A DNA stretch of 64,000 nucleotides from Frankia sp. RB7 (lineage in GTDB: Bacteria; Pseudomonadota; Alphaproteobacteria; Rhizobiales; Xanthobacteraceae), in the NCBI GenBank assembly GCA_030403585.1, contig JAUEPE010000014.1, positions 62,001 to 126,000 of the forward strand, in the 5' to 3' direction. Below the pieces are notes generated by a model. It was not told the origin of the DNA, did no database searches, and saw only the letters and a program-made list of their open reading frames with translations. The position numbers and the translations under genes are program-made. Shown here piece by piece: positions 20,100 to 28,946 of this stretch. Numbering within the stretch: the stretch's first letter is position 1; each line of letters starts with the position of its first letter.

Positions 20100-21614
20100 G
20101 TGACAGTTGTCCTTCCCACGCCAGCCCAGCTTCGCAGCGTCGCCGACCAGTGCGGACTCGCGCTCACCGACGACGACGTCGCCTCGTTCCGCGGCCTGAT
20201 GCAGGGTTCGATCGATGCCTACAATCTCGTCGGCGCGATGCCGGACGAGGTGCCGGCGGTGAAATATCCGCGCACGCCGGGCTATCAGCCGTCGGCGGAG
20301 GAGAACCCGCGCAACGCCTGGTATCGCAAGTCCACCGTCAAAGGTGCCGCCAGCGGCAAGCTCAAGGGCAAGACCGTCGCGCTGAAGGACAACATCATGC
20401 TGGCCGGCGTGCCCATGATGAACGGCTCGACCACGCTCGAAGGCTATGTTCCCGATTTCGACGCCACCATCGTCACCCGCATGCTCGATGCCGGCGCCGA
20501 GATCGCCGGCAAGGTGCACTGCGAGTCCTTCTGCATGTCGGGCGGCAGCCACACCAACGCGGTCGGTGCCGTCCATAATCCCCACAAGATGGGCTATTCG
20601 GCCGGCGGTTCGTCCTCCGGCAGCGGCGTCGTCGTCGCGCTCGGCGAAGTCGACATGGCGATCGGCGGCGACCAGGGCGGCTCTATCCGCATGCCGTCCT
20701 CGTTCTGTGGCACCTATGGCATGAAGCCGACCTGGGGCCTCGTGCCCTATACCGGCATCATGCCGATCGAGGTTTTCGTCGATCACACCGGTCCGATGAC
20801 GGCGACCGTCGCCGACAACGCGCTGCTGCTCGAAGTGCTCGCCGGCGATGATGGCTATGATCCCCGCATCAAGGCACCGAAGGTCGAGGAATACACCAAG
20901 GCGCTCGGCCAGGGCGTCAAGGGCATGAAGATCGGCATCTTGAAGGAAGGTTTTGAGCAGGCGACGGCCGAGGCCGCCGTCAACGAAAGCGTGCGCGAAG
21001 CCGCGAAGCGTTTCAAGGATCTCGGTGCAACGGTCGAGACGGTCTCGATCCCGATGCATCTCGTCGGTCCCGCGATCTGGACGCCGATCGGCACCGAGGG
21101 CATGACCCAGACCATGATGTATGGCGACGGCTACGGCTTGAGCCGGTCCGACCTCTATTCGACGTCGCTGATGGATTTCCATCGCGGCTGGCGTCGCCAG
21201 GCCGACTCGCTGTCCGAGACCACAAAGCTGTTCCTGCTGCTCGGCACCTACATCAACAACACCTTTGGCCCTCGCTACTACGGCAAGGCGCTCAACATCT
21301 CGCGACGCCTGACCGCGGCCTATGACAAAGCGTTTGGCGAATACGACCTCTTGCTGCTGCCGACGACGCCGATGAAGGCTACCAAGCTGCCGGAGCCGAC
21401 CGCCAGCCGGGAGGATTACGTCGCTCGTGCGCTGGAGATGATCTCCAATACCGCGCCGTTCGACATCACCCACCATCCCGCGATGTCACTGCCTTGCGGC
21501 ATGGTCGACGGCCTGCCCGTCGGCCTGATGCTGGTCGGCCGCATGTTCGAGGAATCCACCATTTATCGCGCCGCGCACGCTTTCGAGCAGGTCGGCGACT
21601 GGAAGAAGATGTGA
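20100..21614 (+). CDS. Amidase (amidase-signature family)
   Basis: 504 residues from GTG 20100. Hydrolyses an amide to the acid and ammonia. The Ser-cisSer-Lys triad is complete: Lys96 (TVALKDNIM), Ser171 in GYSAGGSSSGSG and Ser195 in GGDQGGSIRMPSSFCG, the same numbering I recall for the Rhodococcus wide-spectrum amidase, which also shares the helical N-terminal domain. It lies between the AmiC-like sensor and the ABC importer, so the imported amide is probably its substrate. The exact substrate is unknown. Confidence 0.93.
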   Translation: MTVVLPTPAQLRSVADQCGLALTDDDVASFRGLMQGSIDAYNLVGAMPDEVPAVKYPRTPGYQPSAEENPRNAWYRKSTVKGAASGKLKGKTVALKDNIMLAGVPMMNGSTTLEGYVPDFDATIVTRMLDAGAEIAGKVHCESFCMSGGSHTNAVGAVHNPHKMGYSAGGSSSGSGVVVALGEVDMAIGGDQGGSIRMPSSFCGTYGMKPTWGLVPYTGIMPIEVFVDHTGPMTATVADNALLLEVLAGDDGYDPRIKAPKVEEYTKALGQGVKGMKIGILKEGFEQATAEAAVNESVREAAKRFKDLGATVETVSIPMHLVGPAIWTPIGTEGMTQTMMYGDGYGLSRSDLYSTSLMDFHRGWRRQADSLSETTKLFLLLGTYINNTFGPRYYGKALNISRRLTAAYDKAFGEYDLLLLPTTPMKATKLPEPTASREDYVARALEMISNTAPFDITHHPAMSLPCGMVDGLPVGLMLVGRMFEESTIYRAAHAFEQVGDWKKM

Positions 21615-21648
21615 GCGGGACATTGATGCAGACGGACGGAACAGCAAA

Positions 21649-21692
21649 GCGTTTTCGAGCGAAGTGGATACCGGTTCGCGTCAAGAAAACGC
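21649..21692. repeat. Extragenic palindromic repeat
   Basis: GCGTTTTC (21649-21656) and GAAAACGC (21685-21692) bracket a 28-base centre, followed by GTCAAAACAAGAA. From memory this is a frequent intergenic repeat in Bradyrhizobium/Rhodopseudomonas. It lies in the 99-base gap between the amidase and the first permease. Confidence 0.55.
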
Positions 21693-21713
21693 GTCAAAAC
21701 AAGAATCCAGCGC

Positions 21714-22571
21714 ATGGCTAACGCGTTCGTCGCGGCGTTCGAAATCCTGAGCTTCGGCGCGATCATCGTCCTGATCGTGCTCGGGCTCGGGATCATCGCC
21801 AGCATGATGGGCATCTTCAACTTCGCGCAGGGCGAGTTCGTCCTGCTCGGGGCCTACATCACCTATCTCGCTTACGCCAAGGGCATGCCGATCTGGGTCG
21901 GAATGGTCGCCGCGCCCTTCGTCGTTGGCGCACTCGGCTTCGTGCTGGAGGCGCTGATCATCCGCCGCTTCTACGCGGCGCCGATCGTCGCCATGCTCGG
22001 CACTTACGCGCTCGGCCTGATCATCCGCGAATCCGTGCGCGGCCTGATCGGCGGCTTCTATCTCACCGTGCCCGAGCCGATCGGTGGCTCGATCGATATC
22101 GGCACCATGCACATCTCGGCGTGGCGCTTCACCATCATCGTCATCACGCTGCTGGTCATGGTTGGCTGCTATCTCCTGCTGTCGCGTACGAATTTTGGTC
22201 TGCGCATGCGCGCCACGCTGGAGAACCCATCGCTGGCGCGCGCGTCGGGCATTTCAACGCCGCTGATGTACGGCGCCACCTTTGCCTTTGGATCGGCACT
22301 CGCCGGCCTTGCCGGCGCGCTGATCGTGCCGGTGTTCAGCCTCTACGCCGATCTCGGCATCCGCTTCCTGATCCAGGGCTTCGTCGCCGTCATGGTCGGC
22401 GGTGTCGGGTCCTTCATCGGGCCCGTAGCCGGCGCCGGCGTGATCGGCACGCTGAGTGCCGCGCTTCCTTGGATCATGGCGCCCGTGGTCGCCGACGTCC
22501 TCGTCTTCGTTCTCGCCATTGCCTTCATCAAATTCCGGCCGCAGGGCCTCATCGCTGGAAAAGGGGTTTAG
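21714..22571 (+). CDS. ABC transporter permease, LivH/UrtB type
   Basis: 285 residues with about eight membrane helices. The signature MMGIFNFAQGEFVLLGAYI near the N-terminus and GGVGSFIGPVAGAGVIGTL near the C-terminus are those of branched-chain amino acid/urea/amide permeases. It forms the membrane channel with the second permease at 23797. It sits 4 bases upstream of the binding-protein gene, so co-transcribed. Confidence 0.92.
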   Translation: MANAFVAAFEILSFGAIIVLIVLGLGIIASMMGIFNFAQGEFVLLGAYITYLAYAKGMPIWVGMVAAPFVVGALGFVLEALIIRRFYAAPIVAMLGTYALGLIIRESVRGLIGGFYLTVPEPIGGSIDIGTMHISAWRFTIIVITLLVMVGCYLLLSRTNFGLRMRATLENPSLARASGISTPLMYGATFAFGSALAGLAGALIVPVFSLYADLGIRFLIQGFVAVMVGGVGSFIGPVAGAGVIGTLSAALPWIMAPVVADVLVFVLAIAFIKFRPQGLIAGKGV

Positions 22572-22575
22572 TCAT

Positions 22576-23790
22576 ATGTTCGATCGTCAACTCTCACGCC
22601 GCCGCTTTATGTCCAATTTCGCCTTCGCGTCCGGTGCGGTCGCGACGGGTGTCGGCAGCTGGGTCATCCCGGCGCCCTGGGCCAATGCGGCCGAAGCGCC
22701 GATCAAGGTCGGCATCGCAACCGATCTCACCGGTCCGATTGCGTACGCTGGCACGGCGGACGCGAACGTCGCCAAGATGCTGGTCAAGCAGATGAACGAT
22801 GCCGGCGGCCTGCTCGGCCGTCCGCTCGAGCTCTATATCGAGGACACCGCCTCGAACGAATCGGTTGCCGTCGGCAACGTGCGCAAGCTGATCCAGCGCG
22901 ACAAGGTCGACATGGTGCTCGGCGGCATCACCTCGTCGATGCGCAACGCGATCAAGGACCCGATCGTGGCGCGCGGCAAGACGCTCTACATCTATCCGCA
23001 GCTCTACGAAGGCAAGGAATGCACGCCCTATCTGTTCTGCACCGGGCCGACCCCGGCGCAGCAGTGCGACGAATTCATCCCCTGGCTGATCAAGAACGGC
23101 GGCAAGAAATTCGCGCTGCCGAGCGCCAACTATGTCTGGCCGCACACGCTCAACGTCTATGCCCGCAAGGTGATCGAGGCGAACGGCGGCGAGGTCGTGT
23201 TCGAGGAATATTATCCGCTCGACCAGGTCGATTTCTCCTCGACCGTCAACCGCATCATCTCCAACAAGGTCGACGTCGTCTTCAACACCGTCATCCCGCC
23301 GGGCGTCGGTCCGTTCTTCAAGCAGCTCTATGAAGCGGGTTTCCTCAAGAACGGCGGCCGTCTGGCCTGCGTCTACTATGACGAGAACACGCTCAACATC
23401 AATCAGGCCGCCGAGATCGAGGGGCTCGCGAGCTGTCTCGATTATTTCAAGGTGCTGACCAAGGAGAGCCCGTTCGACGCAAAAATCCAGGCGGCCTACG
23501 AGAAGGACTTCCCGGGCAACTTCCTGTTTGCCGCCGGCAGTGCTGCGACCGGCACCTATCGCGGCCTCAAGCTGTGGGAGGCCGCCGTCAAGGAAGCCGG
23601 CAAGGTCGACCGCGACTCGGTTGCTGCCGCACTCGACCACGCCAAGATCGCTGAAGGTCCGGGCGGGCCGGCCGAGATGGTGCCGGGCAAGCGGCACTGC
23701 AAGATGAAGATGTACACTGCGGTCGCCAAGGCCGGGAACTACGAGATTGTCGGACGCAGCGACGGTCTCGTCGATCCCAAGGAATGCTAA
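22576..23790 (+). CDS. Tat-exported amide/urea-type ABC substrate-binding protein
   Basis: 404 residues. The start LSRRRFMSNFAFASGAVATG is a twin-arginine signal, followed by cleavage near ANAAEAPIK. The mature part IKVGIATDLTGPIAYAGTADANVAKMLV is the urea/short-chain amide (UrtA/FmdD-like) binding class. It delivers the ligand to the permeases at 21714 and 23797. ATG 22576 is the only start that begins the Tat signal; the frame extends upstream without sense. Confidence 0.92.
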   Translation: MFDRQLSRRRFMSNFAFASGAVATGVGSWVIPAPWANAAEAPIKVGIATDLTGPIAYAGTADANVAKMLVKQMNDAGGLLGRPLELYIEDTASNESVAVGNVRKLIQRDKVDMVLGGITSSMRNAIKDPIVARGKTLYIYPQLYEGKECTPYLFCTGPTPAQQCDEFIPWLIKNGGKKFALPSANYVWPHTLNVYARKVIEANGGEVVFEEYYPLDQVDFSSTVNRIISNKVDVVFNTVIPPGVGPFFKQLYEAGFLKNGGRLACVYYDENTLNINQAAEIEGLASCLDYFKVLTKESPFDAKIQAAYEKDFPGNFLFAAGSAATGTYRGLKLWEAAVKEAGKVDRDSVAAALDHAKIAEGPGGPAEMVPGKRHCKMKMYTAVAKAGNYEIVGRSDGLVDPKEC

Positions 23791-23796
23791 GGTCAG

Positions 23797-24900
23797 ATGC
23801 CGAAGTCGATGGGCGCAGTGAAACAGGCAATCCCCGCCGAGATCGGCGGGGAGGCGGACGTGGCAATGGCTAGCAGCGGGACGGCGGTGCAGACCGCCGC
23901 GGGACGAAAGATCCTGCCGATCGTGGAGGGCGTGGTGCTCGTCGCCGCGCTGGCTGCGCCGCTGGTGCTGCAGGATTACCTCACGGTGTTCGCGACGCGC
24001 GTGATCATCCTCGCGTTGTTTGCGCTGTCGTTCGACCTGGTCTGGGGCTATGCCGGCATCATGAGCTTCGGCCAGGCCCTGTTCTTCGGCTCGGCCGGCT
24101 ACGGCGTCGCGCTGCTCGCGCGCGATCTGGACATCACCAACATTCTCTTGGTGCTCCCTGCGGGCACCATCATCGGTCTGACCTTCGCGCTGCTTCTCGG
24201 CGGCTTCCTGCTGCTGGGCCGGCACCCTTCCAGCGTGATCTTCGTCTCTTTGGGCACCTTGACCGGCTCCTACGCCGCCGATCGCCTCGCGCGCGGCTGG
24301 TATTATCTCGGTGGCCAGAACGGCATCCCTTCGATTTCGTCGATGACGCTCGGTGGCTACGAATTCTCGGAAGGACCTTCCTTCTACTATCTCGTGCTCG
24401 GCATCCTCATCGTCGTCTACCTGCTCTGCCGCTTCCTGGTGCGTTCGCAATTCGGGCTGGCGCTGGCCGGCCTGCGCGAGAACGAGCAGCGCATCGCCTT
24501 CTTCGGCTACAAGGTGCAGCACCTCAAGGCGATCATCTTTGCGATCGGCGGGGCTATCGCCGGCCTTGCCGGCAGCCTCTATGCCTTCCATGAAGGCTTT
24601 GTGTGGCCCAACATGGTCGGCGTCGTCGTCTCGACGCAAGTGGTGCTCTACGTGCTGTTTGGTGGTTCCGGCACGCTGATCGGCGCTGTCATCGGCACCG
24701 TCATCGTCGAGGGCGTCAGCTTCTGGCTGTCGGACAATTATCGCGACATCTGGCCGATCATTTTGGGAGTGTTGCTGCTCCTGGTGATCCTGTTCCGCCC
24801 GCTCGGCCTGATAAGTTTTGTCTTGGGCGAGCGTGAGCGTGTCGGTAGCTTCGGGGCCAAGGCCAAGGAAGGTGTCAAGGAGAAGCGCAATGCTCCTTGA
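23797..24900 (+). CDS. ABC transporter permease, LivM/UrtC type
   Basis: 367 residues. About ten membrane helices begin near residue 45. Family motifs are LSFDLVWGYAGIMSFGQALFFGSAGYG and FGGSGTLIGAVIGTVIVEG. The first 40 residues are a polar extension; internal ATGs at 23809 and 23866 are alternative starts. It overlaps the start of the ATPase gene by 11 bases, showing tight coupling. Confidence 0.9.
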   Translation: MPKSMGAVKQAIPAEIGGEADVAMASSGTAVQTAAGRKILPIVEGVVLVAALAAPLVLQDYLTVFATRVIILALFALSFDLVWGYAGIMSFGQALFFGSAGYGVALLARDLDITNILLVLPAGTIIGLTFALLLGGFLLLGRHPSSVIFVSLGTLTGSYAADRLARGWYYLGGQNGIPSISSMTLGGYEFSEGPSFYYLVLGILIVVYLLCRFLVRSQFGLALAGLRENEQRIAFFGYKVQHLKAIIFAIGGAIAGLAGSLYAFHEGFVWPNMVGVVVSTQVVLYVLFGGSGTLIGAVIGTVIVEGVSFWLSDNYRDIWPIILGVLLLLVILFRPLGLISFVLGERERVGSFGAKAKEGVKEKRNAP

Positions 24901-25621
24901 AGCCGCCGGCATCTCGAAGATATTTGGCAAGCTCACTGCGCTCGATGGCGCAGCACTCACCGTCGGCGAGAACGAGTTTCATGGCCTGATCGGCCCGAAC
25001 GGCTCCGGCAAGAGCACGCTGATGAAGTGCATTGCGGGTGCCGAAGTGCCGACGCAGGGCAAGGTGAGCTTCGTCAATACCGACATCACGGCCTTCACGC
25101 CGACCGAGCGGGCGCGGGCCGGCATGAGCCTGAAATTTCAGATCACCAGCGTGTTGCCGTCGCTGACGCTCTACGACAACATCCTGCTCGCGTTGCAGGC
25201 GCAATCTTCGCTGCTCGACCTCGTGTTCTCGCGCACCAGGAGTGCGCTGCATGATCAGGTCATGACCATGCTGACGCAATTCCGTCTCGCCGATCGCGCC
25301 TTCGATCCGGCAGCCGCGCTGTCGCACGGCCAGCAGCAATGGCTCGAGATCGCGATGGCGCTCGCAGGCAAGCCAAAACTTCTGCTGCTCGACGAGCCGA
25401 CCGGCGGCATGAGCCTGGAGGAGCGTCGCGTCACCGGCGAATTACTCCAGCCGATCAAGCAGCATTGCTCGCTCGTTATCGTCGAGCACGACCTCGATTT
25501 CATCCGCGACATCTGCGATCGCCTCACCGTGCTCGACCAGGGCAAGGTGCTGGCATCCGGCACCGTGCCCGAGATCCAGGCCAACAAATCCGTTCAGGAG
25601 ATTTATCTGCGCCGTGCCTGA
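24890..25621 (+). CDS. ABC transporter ATPase, LivG/UrtD type
   Basis: 243 residues. Walker A GPNGSGKST, Q-loop region KFQITSVLPSLTLYDNILLA, signature LSHGQQQWLEIAMAL, Walker B LLLLDEPTGGMS and switch histidine IVEHDLDF. The HGQQQW signature is the form found in urea-transporter UrtD rather than the usual SGGQ. ATG 24890 follows an AAGGAGAAG site inside the end of the permease gene. Confidence 0.93.
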   Translation: MLLEAAGISKIFGKLTALDGAALTVGENEFHGLIGPNGSGKSTLMKCIAGAEVPTQGKVSFVNTDITAFTPTERARAGMSLKFQITSVLPSLTLYDNILLALQAQSSLLDLVFSRTRSALHDQVMTMLTQFRLADRAFDPAAALSHGQQQWLEIAMALAGKPKLLLLDEPTGGMSLEERRVTGELLQPIKQHCSLVIVEHDLDFIRDICDRLTVLDQGKVLASGTVPEIQANKSVQEIYLRRA

Positions 25622-26309
25622 ATTTTTGGACATCAAGCATCTCGACGCCGGCTATGGCCGCAGCCAGGTCCTGTTCGACGTCAGCCTCGGCATTCCCTGG
25701 CGCGGCGGCGTCGCGGTGCTCGGGCGCAATGGCGCGGGCAAGACCACGCTGATGAAGACCATCGTCGGCGAGCTGCCGGTGTGGAAGGGCCAGGTCGGCT
25801 TCGACGGCCGCGATATCAGTCGCCGCGCGACCCAGGAGCGCGTCCGCGCCGGCATCGGCTACGTGCCGCAGGAGCATTCGGTGTTCGCGCGCCTGTCGGT
25901 GCGCGACAACCTCGCGGTCGGCTCGCTCGCGAGCAAGAAGGCCGACGCCGTCGACCACGTGCTGACCATCTTCCCGAAACTCGGCCAGCGCCTCGACCAG
26001 CCCGCCGGCACACTCTCCGGCGGCGAACGCAAGATGCTCGCCATCGGCCGCGCCATGCTGGGCGATCCGAAATTGTTGCTGCTGGACGAGCCGACCGAAG
26101 GCGTCTGGATCGGCGTGATCGAGGAGATCACCGAGCGCCTGATCGAGCTTGCCAAGAACATCGCCGTCATCATCGTCGAGCAGCACCTCGACCTCGCGCT
26201 GCGCGTCGCGGATTACGCTTATGTGCTCGATCGCGGAAGGGTCGCGCTGCAAGGGCAGGCGGGCGAGGTGAGGGACAATCCGGAGCTGGTGCGGTATCTG
26301 GCGCCGTAG
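25614..26309 (+). CDS. ABC transporter ATPase, LivF/UrtE type
   Basis: 231 residues from GTG 25614, overlapping the previous ATPase by 8 bases. Walker A GRNGAGKTT, LivF-type YVPQEHSVFARLSVRDNL, signature LSGGERKMLAIGRAML, Walker B LLLLDEPTEGVW and switch IVEQHLDLAL. It completes a five-part importer (two permeases, two ATPases, one binding protein), all in one operon with the amidase. Confidence 0.93.
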   Translation: MPEFLDIKHLDAGYGRSQVLFDVSLGIPWRGGVAVLGRNGAGKTTLMKTIVGELPVWKGQVGFDGRDISRRATQERVRAGIGYVPQEHSVFARLSVRDNLAVGSLASKKADAVDHVLTIFPKLGQRLDQPAGTLSGGERKMLAIGRAMLGDPKLLLLDEPTEGVWIGVIEEITERLIELAKNIAVIIVEQHLDLALRVADYAYVLDRGRVALQGQAGEVRDNPELVRYLAP

Positions 26310-26341
26310 GATTCAGTCGTCAGATTGCTCGGCTGATGTAC

Positions 26342-26746
26342 TCACGGCGTGCTCCCGATAAACGGATTGACTATGGTGAGCCCACCAACTCTGCGGCCAT
26401 GCTGCATGTCTTCACTGTAGAGGATATCGCAGCCCGCTTCGATCGCGGCGGCAACGATCAGCGCATCATAGAAAGCGAAGCCATCATCTCGCGCGAGCGC
26501 AAGGGCTGCAGCATGCGTGTCGGCGGTGAGCGGAGCGATATCCGGAAAGCGAAACCGGATCGATTGCACCGCAGCCTCGATAACAGTCCAATCCTGCCGC
26601 TGCTTCTTGCGCAATACGGTGGTGAACTCGTTCAACACCTGCGTGCTAATGATGCCGCCGCCTGCAATCGTGGTCAGCGCCCTTTGGCGCCGAACGTCGG
26701 TGGAGAAGGCGTAGACCAGGATGTTACTGTCGAAGAACGAGCTCAC
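26342..26746 (-). CDS. vapC: PIN-domain toxin of a VapBC pair
   Basis: 134 residues. PIN-domain ribonucleases cut RNA when freed from their antitoxin. The acidic residues are present: Asp6 (FFDSNILVYAF), Glu40 (QVLNEFTTVL), Asp94 (AFYDALIVAAA) and Asp113 (LYSEDMQHGR). Its ATG overlaps the antitoxin stop (ATGA). It lies just after the ABC cluster on the opposite strand. Confidence 0.92.
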   Translation of the reverse strand: MSSFFDSNILVYAFSTDVRRQRALTTIAGGGIISTQVLNEFTTVLRKKQRQDWTVIEAAVQSIRFRFPDIAPLTADTHAAALALARDDGFAFYDALIVAAAIEAGCDILYSEDMQHGRRVGGLTIVNPFIGSTP

Positions 26747-26973
26747 CGCTCGTTCGCTTCATCGCGGTCGAATTTGTAGCCATCGGGCAGGGGAAACCGG
26801 AATTGCTCCGCCTGCCGAAGAAATTCAGCCCGTTTGTCGACCTTCTCAACCGCGATCTGGCCTTTCGAGACCTCCACGACGTTGAGTTCGTCGCCGGGCG
26901 AGAGGTTCAGAACTTCAACGAGCCTCTTGGGCAGCCGGACCGCCAGGCTGTTACCCCATTTGGAAACCAGCAT
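26743..26973 (-). CDS. vapB: AbrB/MazE-type antitoxin of a VapBC pair
   Basis: 76 residues. The N-terminal swapped-hairpin DNA-binding fold reads VSKWGNSLAVRLPKRLVEVLNLSPGDELNV (in parts), and the C-terminal part PLPDGYKFDRDEANER would wrap the toxin. It is first in the operon, as usual, and should repress its own promoter. Confidence 0.92.
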   Translation of the reverse strand: MLVSKWGNSLAVRLPKRLVEVLNLSPGDELNVVEVSKGQIAVEKVDKRAEFLRQAEQFRFPLPDGYKFDRDEANER

Positions 26974-26990
26974 TGGTGGCCTCTTTGATC

Positions 26991-27021
26991 GATATGTATA
27001 TCATACGTTGGATATCATTTG
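26991..27021 (-). promoter_or_regulatory. AT-rich putative vapBC operator/promoter
   Basis: GATAT-GT-ATATC (26991-27002) is a short palindrome 18 bases upstream of vapB, and a second GATATC lies at 27011-27016. Such repeated palindromes are usual autoregulatory sites of VapB. The tract is clearly more AT-rich than its surroundings. Confidence 0.35.
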
Positions 27022-27118
27022 GTTCAAGAGGTCGCGTTCGACTAACTTGGCCGTGGGACCACCAGATATCGGATTCTTTGTCTCTGCAGGAATGACGGCG
27101 TGAGGCGTGGAGCCGCCC

Positions 27119-28639
27119 CTACTTCACCGCCCCAAACCGGCTGTCGAACGAGTTCGACTGCACCACCGGCGCGGCTCCCATGATTTGCGTCGCATCGCTT
27201 ACACCGTCGTTCACCGACGGCTTCAGTGCCGGACGCGTCGCGGCGACCCTGGTCTCGGTGGGTTTCGCCGGCTCTGCGGGCTTTGCGGCAACCGCCGCTT
27301 TGTCCTTCGAGGCATCGTGGTGGACGAACCTCGTCACTGCGGCCTTCAGTCTGGAGGCCGTGCTCGGCGCTGCGGGCGCTACCGATGCGGTTGCTTGCGG
27401 CGGGGGCGTGGTCGCTGTCGTGTCGGCGGTGCCGAGGCCCATCTTGCGGCCGAGGTTCGAGAAGAAGCCCGACTTCTCAGCCGGTGCGGCCGAGGCGACG
27501 CGGGTGTTGGTCGCGGGTGCGGCGACCGCAACGACGGGCTCTTCCTGCGGCGCGGCTGCGACCGAGTCGAAATTCGGCTTCGGCGGATTGACGGTGCCGG
27601 GGATCGTGCCCGGCGCCTTCGACATCGCCAGCATCTGCAACGTATTGCCCTCGGCGCCTTCCGACAGGCCGGTCGAGCCTTCCGGAATCTTCGCGGCAAA
27701 AATCTTGTTCATGCCGCCGTCGATGCCGGTGTTCATGCGCGCCACCGGAATGCCCTTGGAGACGAGCTTGTTGTACTCGGCCTCGTCGCGCTGCTCTTTC
27801 TCGCGCACCGCGCTGGCGATGTCTTCGGGGATCACATAGGCCGGGCATTTTGCCGAGGCGTCGAACACGGGATCCCGCTTGGCGTCGGGTGCCTTCGCGG
27901 CGTCGAACACGTATTTCCGCTCGCAGAAATCGACCTTCGGCTCCTGCCGCGTCACCTCGAAATGATCATAGCCTTCCTTGATCATCTTCCAGAAGGCCAT
28001 GTTCGGATTGTTGCGGTGCTTGGCCATGTTCACCGGCGTCATCCTGAAAGGATACGCCTGGAACTGGAACGCCTTCTGGCCGCCGAAGAAGGACTCGCGT
28101 CCCAGCGAATAGATCTCGGCGATCTGCTCGTCCGTCATCGCGTAACAGCCGCGCGACGAACAGTCGCCATGCACCATCAGCTGGGAACCGGTGCGGCCGA
28201 GCGCCTTGTCGAACGCGTTGGGGAAGCCGGTGTTGAACGAGAGGTAATAGGCCGATTGCGGATTCATCTGGCTCGGGTTGATCGAGTAGAATCCTTCCGG
28301 CGCCTGGCGGTCGCCTTCGCGCACCTTAGGTCCGAGGTCGCCCGACCAGCGGCAGATCGGATAAGTCTTGAGCAGCGCGAACTGGCCGGAGCGGGTCTGC
28401 TTCCAGATCTCGAGCTCGGCCTCCGACTTGAACAGGCGGATCAGGATCGGCGATTGCAGATCCATATCCTTCTCGCCCATCGCGGCGACGAGCTTTGGCG
28501 AGACCGGTTGGTTGGCCTTGGCGTTGGTCGCGAGCGAGACCTGGTCGGTGTCGCAGCCGGCCAGCACGATGCTGGCGGCAAGCGCGACCGAAGCCAAAAG
28601 CGCACGAGCAAGCGAACGAGAATTCAAGATGGACCCCAC
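27119..28639 (-). CDS. L,D-transpeptidase lipoprotein (YafK-like)
   Basis: 506 residues. A lipoprotein signal ends in VLAGC (residues 25-29). The YkuD catalytic motif is MVHGDCSSRGCYAMTD (His, Ser-Arg-Gly-Cys) near residue 155, so it likely forms or hydrolyses peptidoglycan cross-links or lipoprotein anchors in the periplasm. The catalytic domain takes up to about residue 260. The C-terminal half is Ala/Pro/Thr-rich and looks disordered, longer than in enterobacterial homologues. Confidence 0.9.
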   Translation of the reverse strand: MGSILNSRSLARALLASVALAASIVLAGCDTDQVSLATNAKANQPVSPKLVAAMGEKDMDLQSPILIRLFKSEAELEIWKQTRSGQFALLKTYPICRWSGDLGPKVREGDRQAPEGFYSINPSQMNPQSAYYLSFNTGFPNAFDKALGRTGSQLMVHGDCSSRGCYAMTDEQIAEIYSLGRESFFGGQKAFQFQAYPFRMTPVNMAKHRNNPNMAFWKMIKEGYDHFEVTRQEPKVDFCERKYVFDAAKAPDAKRDPVFDASAKCPAYVIPEDIASAVREKEQRDEAEYNKLVSKGIPVARMNTGIDGGMNKIFAAKIPEGSTGLSEGAEGNTLQMLAMSKAPGTIPGTVNPPKPNFDSVAAAPQEEPVVAVAAPATNTRVASAAPAEKSGFFSNLGRKMGLGTADTTATTPPPQATASVAPAAPSTASRLKAAVTRFVHHDASKDKAAVAAKPAEPAKPTETRVAATRPALKPSVNDGVSDATQIMGAAPVVQSNSFDSRFGAVK

Positions 28640-28946
28640 AACGTGCCGGACAAAGAGCGCGAACCCCGATTTTGGAGCGTGGCCTGACCGGAGAACCGGA
28701 CTTTATTCAGACCAAGCCCCAGCGCTGATGCCCTGAAGCCATTGATTAAAATTCTAACCTCCGCGCCTGAGGGTCGCAACCCGACCGGGGATCACGAGCC
28801 CGTTGGCGAAGCGGCGTGGTCAACAGAGAATTAAACTGGGCCGGAACTTGGGCTTTGCAGCCAAACCAGTACTGAGATCGCCGATTTGGGCAAAAAAAGG
28901 GTTAACGCGGGGTTACCGGGGGCGCCCGGAACCGAAATCCGGCGAA
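28640..28946. other. 307-base gap between accA and the L,D-transpeptidase gene
   Basis: This holds the leader and promoter of the L,D-transpeptidase gene and the region after accA. I see no gene, no clear terminator hairpin and no member of the repeat families. A small AT-rich patch (GATTAAAATTCTAA near 28743) may be part of a promoter. Confidence 0.4.

Noticed and set aside
22594..24960. A 788-codon open frame opposite the amide-importer genes
   Set aside because: Antisense to a Tat binding protein and a permease with intact motifs; composition (EHHHD-like) is that of a shadow frame.
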